A stretch of DNA of 27,970 bases from Pseudomonadota bacterium (GTDB lineage Bacteria; Pseudomonadota; Gammaproteobacteria; Steroidobacterales; Steroidobacteraceae): positions 1 through 27,970 of the forward strand of contig JAEZCN010000008.1 in assembly GCA_023433515.1 (NCBI GenBank), written 5' to 3'. Positions 7,965-14,419 of the stretch are shown piece by piece (positions within the stretch are counted from its first letter, which is position 1; each line of letters starts with the position of its first letter). Both the position numbers and the translations under genes were made by a program. A model generated the notes under the pieces. It worked only from the letters and a program-made list of their open reading frames with translations, was not told the DNA's origin and searched no databases.

Positions 7965-8469
7965 AACCGCGCTGATCTGCCGCATTCCCGAGATCGAGGC
8001 GCATATCGCGCGATACCGGGAACGCTACGATCCGTCCGCGCGCCGCAACGTGCCGGCGCACGTCACGGTGCTCTATCCGTTCATGCCGCCCGGCGACGTG
8101 GACGAAGGCGTCGTCGCGCGCCTGCGCGACATCATGCGCGCGGTGCCGTGTTTTTCGTACCGCCTCGCTCAGACCCGGCGTTTTCCGGTTGCGCTGTACA
8201 TCGCGCCGGAGCCGGACGTGCACTTCAGCGCCCTGACCGACGGCATCGCGGCCGCGTTTCCCGACTACCCACCGTTCGCCGGCAAGTTCGCGACCGTCGT
8301 GCCGCACGTGACCGTCGCGCACGGCGACGAGGAATTGCTGTGCTCGATCGAGGTCGAGCTGCGCATCGCGCTCGCGGCCGGGGTCGCGGCACGTTGCAGC
8401 GAGGTGCTGCTGATCGAGAACTCGAGCGGCCGGTGGGAGACGATGCACACGCTGCCGCTCGGTAGTTAG
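7957..8469 (+). CDS. 2'-5' RNA ligase-like 2H phosphoesterase
   Basis: 170 aa from TTG 7957. The two HxT catalytic motifs of the 2H phosphoesterase superfamily are present: His35-Val-Thr37 in 'PAHVTVLYPF' and His117-Val-Thr119 in 'VPHVTVAHG'. Such proteins hydrolyse or ligate 2',3'-cyclic or 2'-5' phosphate bonds in RNA or nucleotides; the substrate here is unknown. TTG 7957 is preferred because GGGAAA precedes it and the protein then starts right at the domain (PETALICRIPE); GTG 7924 is the alternative. The gene overlaps the DUF1272 stop by 8 nt, so it is coupled to it. Its stop lies in a GGTAGTTAG copy. Confidence 0.88.
   Translation: MPETALICRIPEIEAHIARYRERYDPSARRNVPAHVTVLYPFMPPGDVDEGVVARLRDIMRAVPCFSYRLAQTRRFPVALYIAPEPDVHFSALTDGIAAAFPDYPPFAGKFATVVPHVTVAHGDEELLCSIEVELRIALAAGVAARCSEVLLIENSSGRWETMHTLPLGS
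8461..8469 (+). repeat. GGTAG(T)TAG 9-mer at a stop codon
   Basis: Read in frame as GGT-AGT-TAG (Gly-Ser-stop), it ends the 2H phosphoesterase gene; AGT is a rare serine codon here. The flanking G makes it GGTAGTTAGG, identical over 10 nt to the copy at 9618. Confidence 0.85.
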
Positions 8470-8503
8470 GAAGCGGCCGCGCGGCGGCCAGGCGGCGGCG
8501 CGC

Positions 8504-9094
8504 TCAGAACTCGAAGCGAAATCCCAGGCCCGGCGCGTTCATGCCGCCGTCGTCGGTGCCCATCAGGCCCCAGCCGGTGGAGCGGTGATGCAGCCGCAGC
8601 ACCACGGACCAGGGTCCCTCGGTCGGACCTGCCGTGAGCTCGAAAATCCAGAAGATCAGCCATTGGCGCGTATCACCCTCGATGGCCAGTTCGACCTCGG
8701 GGAGCTGCGTCGCGTAGGACGCGCCGAGTCCGAATGCCGCGGTGGTCCGCAGCCGTGCGCTCCACGGGAAGCGCTGCCAGCGAAGCAGGATGGGCGCGAC
8801 GTTGAGCTCGAGGTGATCCTGGTCGCCGAAGTTCCAGGCGACATTGATCTCGGACTCGATGCGCAATCCGCCGCCGGATTTCTCCGTCCACGCTCGCGCG
8901 AACGAGCCGGCCACGAGATACGCATCGGCATAGTCCGCGCCGAGTGGATCGCGTATGACGTGTTGCCAGGTGCGTTCCTCGGAAATTCGCGCGGCATACA
9001 CCGTTGCCGCATTCGGCCGTTCGATGTTGCCGGCGCCGCAGGGCGTGACCCACATCAGCACCGCGACCAGAAATATGCGCAAGTCCACGTTCAC
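8504..9094 (-). CDS. Outer-membrane beta-barrel protein (possibly PagL-like)
   Basis: 196 aa, GTG start. Residues 1-21 form a signal peptide (LRIFLVAVLMWVTPC). The mature part alternates polar and aromatic residues as in barrel strands and ends in FRFEF, the C-terminal aromatic signal for outer-membrane insertion. 'LRLHHRSTGWGLMG' followed by 'GGMNAPGLGFRF' resembles the His-x-Ser active-site strand of small lipid A deacylases of the PagL type, but similarity is by eye and the catalytic acid is not assigned. It is convergent with the 2H gene and divergent from the GyrI-like gene. Confidence 0.75.
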   Translation of the reverse strand: MNVDLRIFLVAVLMWVTPCGAGNIERPNAATVYAARISEERTWQHVIRDPLGADYADAYLVAGSFARAWTEKSGGGLRIESEINVAWNFGDQDHLELNVAPILLRWQRFPWSARLRTTAAFGLGASYATQLPEVELAIEGDTRQWLIFWIFELTAGPTEGPWSVVLRLHHRSTGWGLMGTDDGGMNAPGLGFRFEF

Positions 9095-9103
9095 ATCTTA
9101 ATC

Positions 9104-9118
9104 TCGGGAGTTTCCCGA
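9104..9118. repeat. Hairpin in the divergent promoter region
   Basis: TCGGGA-GTT-TCCCGA, a perfect 6-bp inverted repeat between the divergent starts at 9094 and 9159. It could be an operator for either gene. No T-run follows on either strand. Confidence 0.4.
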
Positions 9119-9158
9119 CTGGCGAAGCGCGCATGGCGATGTCTAAACTTCGGGTGCC

Positions 9159-9626
9159 ATGAACATCGAGATCATCGACCGCCAGGCGGTCCGGGTGGCC
9201 TGTCTTCGATACACGGGCCCTTTGGGCGAGCCGGTCGGAAAGTTCTGGCGCGCGACTGTCGGCCCCTGGCTCGCCGATCATGGCCTGGTCGACTGCCCGC
9301 GCTACGGCGTTACCGTCGACGATCCGCTGACCACGCCCGCGGACCGCTGCCGCTACGATGCCTGCGTAGAACTACCGCCGGGCCTCACGCTGCCCGATGC
9401 GGAAACCAGGACCATCGCGGGTGGCCGTTACGCCGTGACCCGGTTCAAGGGATCCAGCGCCGAGATCGGCCCGGCCTGGGGGGCGTTCCTCCGAGAATGC
9501 GAGGCCGTCAGGGCATTGCGCACCGACGAATCGCGGCAGTCGCTCGAACACTATCCGCGCGGCGCCGTGTTCGACACGAAGTACGGCGTGTTCGCCTGCG
9601 AGCTCTGCATCCCCGTCGGTAGTTAG
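9159..9626 (+). CDS. Stand-alone GyrI-like / AraC effector-binding domain protein
   Basis: 155 aa. The two pseudo-repeats of the GyrI-like (SHS2) fold are seen: 'RVACLRYTGPLGEPVGKFW' with 'YGVTVDDPLTTPADRCRYD', then 'AGGRYAVTRFKGSSAEIG'. In AraC-type regulators this domain binds the effector; here there is no DNA-binding part, as in SbmC/GyrI. It probably binds a small molecule or inhibits a partner; ligand unknown. A TAAACT hexamer (9144-9149) ends 9 nt before the ATG without a Shine-Dalgarno. It ends with Gly-Ser-TAG within a GGTAGTTAG copy, exactly as the 2H gene does. Confidence 0.88.
   Translation: MNIEIIDRQAVRVACLRYTGPLGEPVGKFWRATVGPWLADHGLVDCPRYGVTVDDPLTTPADRCRYDACVELPPGLTLPDAETRTIAGGRYAVTRFKGSSAEIGPAWGAFLRECEAVRALRTDESRQSLEHYPRGAVFDTKYGVFACELCIPVGS
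9618..9626 (+). repeat. GGTAG(T)TAG 9-mer at a stop codon
   Basis: GGT-AGT-TAG closes the GyrI-like gene. Same frame and same following G as the copy at 8461, although the two proteins are unrelated. Confidence 0.85.
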
Positions 9627-9627
9627 G

Positions 9628-9945
9628 GTGACTGGCGCGGAAAGCCCGGGAAGACCTCGTCGCGCGACGCCCGCGGACAATCCTGCGCTGCGGGCCTCAT
9701 CGCCGTTGCGGCGCGCAGGCTCGGAAAGTGCGCGGCCGCGCGGGCAGGCCGGCGGCACCGGCACGCAGCGCATGCGCGCCATCGAACGCCGGCGCGAATT
9801 TGCGCAAACACACAGGTTTGACCTGTTCACGGGCAGGCGCAGCGAGGGCAACATCCGGCTCCATGAGCGGCTCGGGTATCGCCGCGGCCGCGAGCAGGCG
9901 CCCTCACCCGGCGTCACGCTCGTCTTCATGGAGAAATTCCGATGA
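9628..9945 (+). pseudogene. GNAT acetyltransferase remnant
   Basis: The last third is clearly the C-terminal end of a GNAT N-acetyltransferase: MRAIERR, then FDLFTGRRSEGNIRLHERLGY and TLVFMEKF match the 'fELFTGhrSegNirLYerlGY' type. The N-terminus keeps 'RRATPADNPALR', the usual GNAT opening. Between them only about 30 low-complexity, Arg/Ala/Gly-rich residues remain where some 80-100 residues with acceptor-site strands and most of the acetyl-CoA loop should be. The open frame is 105 aa against a usual 150-170. I read it as a gene with an internal deletion and decayed middle. It overlaps the DUF488 start by 4 nt (ATGA). Confidence 0.65.
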
Positions 9946-10328
9946 GCATTCGCATCGTCCGCCTCGGCTCCGGGCGCGTCCCCGACGAGGGCACGCGCCT
10001 GGGCACCGTGCGCCGTCCCCCGCGCGGTGTGCCGAAGGCGGATTTTTCCCGACTCGACTGGTACGACGTCTGGTTCCCGGTGCTCGCGCCCAGCGCCGCA
10101 CTCATGAAGGCCGGGCAGGCCGCGAAGACCGACAGACAATGGGCGGCCTTCTTCCGGAAGTTCCGGGCGGAGATGTCCGCGCCGGCCGCCTCACAATCGC
10201 TCGACGTACTGGCGGCGCTCTCGCAGTACGCCAATTTCTCGATGGGCTGCTACTGCGAGAACGAGCAAAGGTGTCACAGGTCGCAACTCCGGGCGCTGCT
10301 GCTTGAAAGAGGGGCGCAGGTGGAGTAG
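9942..10328 (+). CDS. DUF488 family protein
   Basis: 128 aa. The end of the protein, 'FSMGCYCENEQRCHRSQL', is the diagnostic DUF488 motif (GCxCxxxxxCHR), and 'WYDVWFPVLAPS' replaces the more usual DxWxxxLAPS. The family is cytoplasmic and uncharacterised; its Cys/His/Arg motif suggests a catalytic or metal-binding site. The ATG lies in an ATGA overlap with the GNAT remnant, so it may depend on that frame for translation. The TAG stop is followed by TTAG (TAGTTAG at 10326-10332), a shorter form of the window's repeated word. Confidence 0.88.
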   Translation: MSIRIVRLGSGRVPDEGTRLGTVRRPPRGVPKADFSRLDWYDVWFPVLAPSAALMKAGQAAKTDRQWAAFFRKFRAEMSAPAASQSLDVLAALSQYANFSMGCYCENEQRCHRSQLRALLLERGAQVE

Positions 10329-10339
10329 TTAGCCTGTGG

Positions 10340-10654
10340 ATGGGCAAATTCCTTCTAGGCGCCGTCGTCGGGGCGCTTGCGCTGTTCGTCTACGACCGGC
10401 AGATAGCCGGCAATGGTGCGGCGCACGCCGCTTCCTCGCCGGTAGCCGAAACCGCCCCGGATCTGTTTCCCGAAAGGGACGACCTGCCCGAGGAACTGCC
10501 TTACAGGTGCGACGGCCGCACGCATTGTTCCCAGATGACTTCCTGCGGTGAGGCGACGTTCTTCATCGAGAACTGTCCCGGCACCGAAATGGACGGCGAC
10601 AATGACGGCGTCCCATGCGAACGGCAATGGTGCAAGCACCTCTTCAGCCGCTGA
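10340..10654 (+). CDS. Excalibur-domain exported protein
   Basis: 104 aa. An N-terminal hydrophobic segment (GKFLLGAVVGALALFVY, residues 2-18) acts as a signal anchor or signal peptide. The C-terminal 45 residues form an Excalibur-type domain: 'YRCDGRTHCSQMTSC' then 'DGDNDGVPCERQWC', where the DxDxDG loop binds calcium and the six Cys probably form disulfides. So it works outside the cytoplasm. Role unknown; such domains often occur with surface nucleases. No Shine-Dalgarno of note; the start is 11 nt after the DUF488 stop. Confidence 0.88.
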   Translation: MGKFLLGAVVGALALFVYDRQIAGNGAAHAASSPVAETAPDLFPERDDLPEELPYRCDGRTHCSQMTSCGEATFFIENCPGTEMDGDNDGVPCERQWCKHLFSR

Positions 10655-10683
10655 TCCCACCGGCCGGGGTGTAAAATCGGAAC

Positions 10684-11004
10684 ATGGATCCACGCAATGT
10701 AATCCTGCAGATCGCAGGTCTCGCGATCCTCGCGCCTTTCGCCCACGCGGACGAAACCTTCCGCTGTGGGAAATGGATCGTCTCGAGCTCCCTCACGGTC
10801 GAGGAACTCGTCGAGCGATGTGGCCCGCCGGCGACGCGTGAAAGCGAATCCGAGGACATCGTGGTCCGCAACCAGTACGGACTCATGGTCAAGAACGGCG
10901 TGACCGTGACCGAAACGTGGACCTACGACCGCGGCACGCAGGCGCCGCCGATGGTCGTCACGATAGTCGACGGCAGGATCCGTTCGATCGTGCGCAAGAG
11001 GTAG
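10684..11004 (+). CDS. DUF2845 periplasmic protein
   Basis: 106 aa. Signal peptide at residues 1-22 (ILQIAGLAILAPFAHA, cleavage before DETF). The mature part has the DUF2845 pattern: 'FRCGKWIVSSSLTVEELVERCGPP', with two Cys likely to form a disulfide, then 'TETWTYDRG' and a final strand 'VTIVDGRIRSIVRKR'. Function unknown, periplasmic. A TAAAAT hexamer (10672-10677) ends 6 nt before the ATG with no Shine-Dalgarno, again fitting a leaderless start. The TAG stop is inside GGTAGTTCG, a partial form of the repeated 9-mer. Confidence 0.88.
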   Translation: MDPRNVILQIAGLAILAPFAHADETFRCGKWIVSSSLTVEELVERCGPPATRESESEDIVVRNQYGLMVKNGVTVTETWTYDRGTQAPPMVVTIVDGRIRSIVRKR

Positions 11005-11013
11005 TTCGATCCG

Positions 11014-11616
11014 ATGGCCTTGCGGATCCTCGGAAGGACGTCGTCGATCAACGTACGCAAGGTGTTGTGGACCTGCGCCGAACTGGATCTGCCGTTCGAA
11101 CACGTCGAGTCGGACCCGCACCTGCTGGCGCGCAATCCCAATGCTCTCGTTCCCGTGATCCGCGACGGCGACTTCGTGATGTGGGAGTCGAACGCGATCT
11201 GCCGCTACCTCGCCGGCAAACAACCGCGCGGCACGTTGCTGCCCGAGGATCCCGGGCAGCGTGGCCTGGTCGATCAATGGATGGACTGGCAGGCCACCGA
11301 ACTCAACGACGCGTGGCGTTACAGCTTTCTCGCGCTCGTTCGGCGCAGCCCCGAGCACACCGACACCGCGTCGATCGAAGCCAGCGTCGCGAGCTGGAAC
11401 CGCCACGTCGCGATGCTCGACGAGCACCTGCGCCACGGCGGCCAGTTCATGACCGGCGAGTTCTTCACCCTGGCGGACGTGGTGCTCGGCCTTTCGATCC
11501 ACCGCTGGCTGCTGGCGCCGATCGAGCGCCCCCGGCTCGAAGCCGTGCTGGGGTACTACCAGCGCCTGTCCGTGCGCCCGTCCTTCCGTGCCCAGGTCGA
11601 TCCGGCCGTCCCATAA
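11014..11616 (+). CDS. Glutathione S-transferase family protein
   Basis: 200 aa. The start LRILGRTSSINVRKVLWTC is typical of bacterial GSTs with a catalytic Ser at the first helix. 'NPNALVPVIRDGDFVMWES' followed by NAICRYLA contains the cis-Pro and the glutathione-binding Glu-Ser. The C-terminal helical domain includes 'FFTLADVVLGLSIHRWL' with the capping Asp. Cytosolic; substrate unknown. It shares only the fold with the GST at 1615 and is not a recent copy. The stop TAA is part of an AT-rich hairpin. Confidence 0.9.
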   Translation: MALRILGRTSSINVRKVLWTCAELDLPFEHVESDPHLLARNPNALVPVIRDGDFVMWESNAICRYLAGKQPRGTLLPEDPGQRGLVDQWMDWQATELNDAWRYSFLALVRRSPEHTDTASIEASVASWNRHVAMLDEHLRHGGQFMTGEFFTLADVVLGLSIHRWLLAPIERPRLEAVLGYYQRLSVRPSFRAQVDPAVP

Positions 11617-11636
11617 GGTATTGATTCATAATACTT
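11615..11636. repeat. AT-rich hairpin after the GST gene
   Basis: AAGGTATT-GATTCAT-AATACTTT folds into an 8-bp stem (one G-T pair) with a 7-nt loop, starting inside the GST stop codon. It stands out as AT-rich in a GC-rich context. It lacks a T-run, so it is a possible terminator-like or protein-binding element before glmS. Confidence 0.45.
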
Positions 11637-11760
11637 TAGGTGGCCAGCCCCGACCCTCTGTGAGCGGTGTAGCAGAAGCGTCGGATTACGCGGGTTGGAC
11701 GCTGCTCACAGGGCTTTTCCTCAGGCACACTACGCGCCCCCAAATTCTGGACACTGTTGA

Positions 11761-13596
11761 ATGTGCGGAATCGTTGGAGCCATCGCTGAGAGAAATGTCG
11801 TTCCCATCCTGATGGAGGGACTGCGCCGGCTCGAATATCGCGGATATGACTCGGCCGGCATCGCGGTGCTCAATGGCACGCAGCAGCTCAAGCGCGTGCG
11901 CACGGTAGGCAAGGTCAAGATTCTTCAGGACGCGATCAACGCCGACCACACGCACGGCAACGTCGGCATCGCGCACACGCGCTGGGCCACGCACGGCGTG
12001 CCCTCGGAGCGCAACGCGCATCCGCACGTCTCGCACGACGGCCTCGCGATCGTTCACAACGGCATCATCGAGAACCACGAAGAGCTGCGCGCCGATCTAG
12101 AGAAGCTCGGCTACACGTTCACGTCGGAGACCGACACCGAGGTGATCGCGCATCGCGTGCATCATCACCTCGCCGCGCAGAAGGACTTGTTCAAGGCCGT
12201 GCGCGCCACGGTTGCCGAGCTCGAGGGCGCCTACGCCCTCGCAGTGGTCAGTGAGTCGGAGCCCGAGCGCATCATCCTCGCGCGCGAAGGCTGCCCGGTC
12301 GTCGTGGGCCTCGGTGTCGACGAGAACTTCGTCGCGTCCGACGTCGCCGCGTTGTTGCCCGTCACGCGCCGCTTCATGTTCCTCGAAGAGGGCGACGTCG
12401 CCGACATCCGCCGCACCTCGATCAGGGTTCTCGATCACAACGGCGACTCCGTCGAGCGCCCGATTCGCGAGAGCGAGTTGTCCGCCGACGCGGCCGAGAA
12501 GGGCCAGTACCGGCACTTCATGCTGAAGGAGATCCACGAGCAGCCGCGCGCGGTCGCGGACACGCTCACGGAACGCGTCGCGAACGGCCGCCTGCTCGAA
12601 GCCGCCTTCGGGCCGGCCGCCACCGAGATCTTCAAGAAGACCGAGCACGTGCACATCATCGCGTGCGGCACCAGCTACCACTCCGGCGTGGTGGCGCGCT
12701 ACTTCATCGAGCAGATCTGCAAGATCCCGTGCACGGTGGAGATCGCGAGCGAATACCGGTATCGCAACCCGGTGGTGCCGCGCAATTCATTGTTCGTCAC
12801 GATTTCGCAGTCCGGCGAGACGGCCGACACGCTGGCCGCGCTGCGGCTCGCGAAGCAGGCGGGCTATCTATCCAGTCTCGCGATCTGCAACGTTCCCGAA
12901 AGCTCGCTGGTGCGCGAGTCGGAGCTCGTGATGCTCACGCGCGCGGGTCCGGAGATCGGCGTCGCCTCGACCAAGGCGTTCACCACCCAGCTCACGGCGC
13001 TCAGCATGCTCGTGATCGCGCTCGCCAAGCATCGCACCGCGGACGCCGAGCGCGAGCGCAGCCTCGTGCAGCGGCTCATCGAAATCCCCGCGATCATCGA
13101 GAAGACATTGTCACTCGATCCGGTCATCTACGACCTCGCGAAGCGTTTCGCCGACAAACATCACGCGCTGTTCCTGGGCCGCGGGGCGCTTTCCGCCATC
13201 GCGATGGAAGGCGCGCTCAAGCTCAAGGAAATCTCGTACATCCATGCCGAGGCCTACGCGGCCGGCGAGCTCAAGCACGGCCCGCTCGCGCTCGTGGATG
13301 CCGACATGCCGGTCATCACCGTGGCGCCCAACAACGATCTGCTCGAGAAGCTCAAGAGCAATCTCATGGAAGTGCGCGCGCGCGGCGGCGAGCTCATCGT
13401 GTTCGCGGATCCCGAATCCGGAATCACGCCGTCCGAAGGCGTGACCGTGATCCAGATGCCCAAACACGTGAGCTACTTCCAGGCGCCGATCATCTACACC
13501 GTGCCGCTGCAGCTGCTCGCGTACCACGTCGCCATCCTGAAAGGTACGGACGTGGATCAGCCGCGCAATCTCGCCAAGAGCGTGACCGTGGAATAA
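11761..13596 (+). CDS. glmS: Glutamine-fructose-6-phosphate aminotransferase (isomerizing)
   Basis: 611 aa, full length. It makes glucosamine-6-phosphate from fructose-6-phosphate and glutamine, the entry step of UDP-GlcNAc synthesis. Cys2 (MCGIVGAIAERNVVP) is the N-terminal nucleophile of the glutaminase domain (1-240), with 'HTRWATHGVPSERNAHPH'. Two SIS domains follow, with 'ACGTSYHSGVVARYF' and 'ISQSGETADTLAALR' in the first and 'LGRGALSAIAMEGALKLKE' in the second. The C-terminus DQPRNLAKSVTVE is the standard one. The 144 nt before it hold no clear promoter and no sign of the glmS ribozyme of Gram-positives. Confidence 0.98.
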   Translation: MCGIVGAIAERNVVPILMEGLRRLEYRGYDSAGIAVLNGTQQLKRVRTVGKVKILQDAINADHTHGNVGIAHTRWATHGVPSERNAHPHVSHDGLAIVHNGIIENHEELRADLEKLGYTFTSETDTEVIAHRVHHHLAAQKDLFKAVRATVAELEGAYALAVVSESEPERIILAREGCPVVVGLGVDENFVASDVAALLPVTRRFMFLEEGDVADIRRTSIRVLDHNGDSVERPIRESELSADAAEKGQYRHFMLKEIHEQPRAVADTLTERVANGRLLEAAFGPAATEIFKKTEHVHIIACGTSYHSGVVARYFIEQICKIPCTVEIASEYRYRNPVVPRNSLFVTISQSGETADTLAALRLAKQAGYLSSLAICNVPESSLVRESELVMLTRAGPEIGVASTKAFTTQLTALSMLVIALAKHRTADAERERSLVQRLIEIPAIIEKTLSLDPVIYDLAKRFADKHHALFLGRGALSAIAMEGALKLKEISYIHAEAYAAGELKHGPLALVDADMPVITVAPNNDLLEKLKSNLMEVRARGGELIVFADPESGITPSEGVTVIQMPKHVSYFQAPIIYTVPLQLLAYHVAILKGTDVDQPRNLAKSVTVE

Positions 13597-13597
13597 T

Positions 13598-13635
13598 GGG
13601 GACATTCCTCATTTCCTAGCAAACGGGGACAGACC
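13598..13635. repeat. Paired GGGGACA words (REP-like remnant)
   Basis: GGGGACATTCC (13598-13608) and GGGGACAGACC (13625-13635) are two close copies, 27 nt apart in the same orientation, just after the glmS stop. GGGGACA words of this kind are seen in REP-type elements near transposase genes in many proteobacteria; that link is from memory. The second copy doubles as the spacer before the ATG at 13638. Confidence 0.45.
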
Positions 13636-13637
13636 TG

Positions 13638-13895
13638 ATGGACCGCAAGCTGGCTGAACAGATCGTCGCCCTCGTCAACGCGCACATCGACCAGCTGATC
13701 TCGTCGCTCGAGCCCGTCGAGTCGGAGATCTCGGCCGAGGAATTCGCGGGGTACAAGCGTGGGGTTGCCCGAGTTATCACCGCCTACGATGCGGAAATCA
13801 TCGAGCGCGTCACGAAGCAGTTTCCCGACCTGAGGCCGAACGAAGAGGATTCCGAGCCCCCGGAGCCTCCGGCACCGCGAACCACACGGAACTGA
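13638..13895 (+). CDS. 85-aa helical protein, unknown
   Basis: A small acidic protein with a long predicted helical part (MDRKLAEQIVALVNAHIDQL, then EEFAGYKRGVARVITAYDAE) and an unstructured tail of Glu, Pro and Arg. No signal or membrane segment. The Glu-rich ISAEEFAGYKRG is well ordered, so it is probably a real gene. It sits 41 nt after glmS, with GGGGACAG as the only purine-rich site before its ATG. Function unknown. Confidence 0.65.
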   Translation: MDRKLAEQIVALVNAHIDQLISSLEPVESEISAEEFAGYKRGVARVITAYDAEIIERVTKQFPDLRPNEEDSEPPEPPAPRTTRN

Positions 13896-13932
13896 CAGAC
13901 ACCGGCGCTGCGCCGATATGCAGAGCGGATAA

Positions 13933-14287
13933 CAAGACAACACCCTGGCCAGGCACGCGCCATACGCGAAGGTCCAGCAATTACGCGACTTCACGGCACA
14001 CGGCGGCAGGAAGCAGTTTCCATTCGAGTTCTTCGACTTCGGCACCCGTCGCCGTGGCCCGGGCGCTCGAAACTTACGACCATTTCGGCGACCGCGTTCC
14101 CTGCGGTTTCGGCATCGGCACGTATCTCACCAATGATCTCGGGCCGGAGCCACTCAACATCGTCATGAAACTGGTCGGGTGCAACGGCCAGCCCGTGGCC
14201 AAACTATCCGACTCTCCGGGCAAGACCCTGTGCTCGGATGAAACCTTTCTCGCCTACCTGCGGCAGGTGTTCAGAAAGCCGGCCTGA
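13933..14287 (+). pseudogene. pncB: Nicotinate phosphoribosyltransferase remnant
   Basis: Two pieces of PncB, the NAD-salvage enzyme, are joined in different frames. Piece 1 (to 14055) reads LRDFTAHGGRKQFPFEFFDF then GTRRR, the middle-region 'FGTRRR' motif. Piece 2 (from 14054) reads ALETYDHFGDRVPCGFGIGT, YLTND, LNIVMKLVGCNGQPVAKLSD, then SPGKTLCSDETF, which is the family's conserved C-terminal end. The N-terminal part and well over 100 residues between the two motifs are missing, and the join at about 14053-14056 is abrupt. Whether piece 2 alone is translated (GTG 14054) is unclear; it cannot be an active enzyme. Confidence 0.8.
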
Positions 14288-14311
14288 CAAGGCGACGCGC
14301 GCATCGCGGCT

Positions 14312-14332
14312 ACGTATTCGCCGCAAATACGT
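14312..14332. promoter_or_regulatory. Palindrome upstream of the GH10 gene, possible operator
   Basis: ACGTATT-CGCCGCA-AATACGT is a perfect 7-bp inverted repeat with a 7-nt spacer, 87 nt before the GH10 start and 25 nt after the pncB remnant. It is AT-richer than its surroundings, as operators often are. It could serve a sugar-responsive regulator, or be a hairpin ending the upstream transcript; there is no T-run. Confidence 0.4.
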
Positions 14333-14419
14333 TCACTAGTTGGCATCGTCGACCCGGGTTCTGATACAACGGGTCTGCGGAAAATCTCGCACAGACGAGC
14401 AAGAACGAAGGGGAAAATC

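Noticed and set aside
1615..11616. The two GST genes as a duplication bounding a mobile block
   Set aside because: They share only the fold; sequences, lengths and catalytic starts differ, and no repeats bound the region.
11617..11760. A glmS ribozyme or riboswitch before glmS
   Set aside because: The gap is 144 nt without the ribozyme's conserved core as I know it, and the organism type is wrong; only an AT-rich hairpin is seen.
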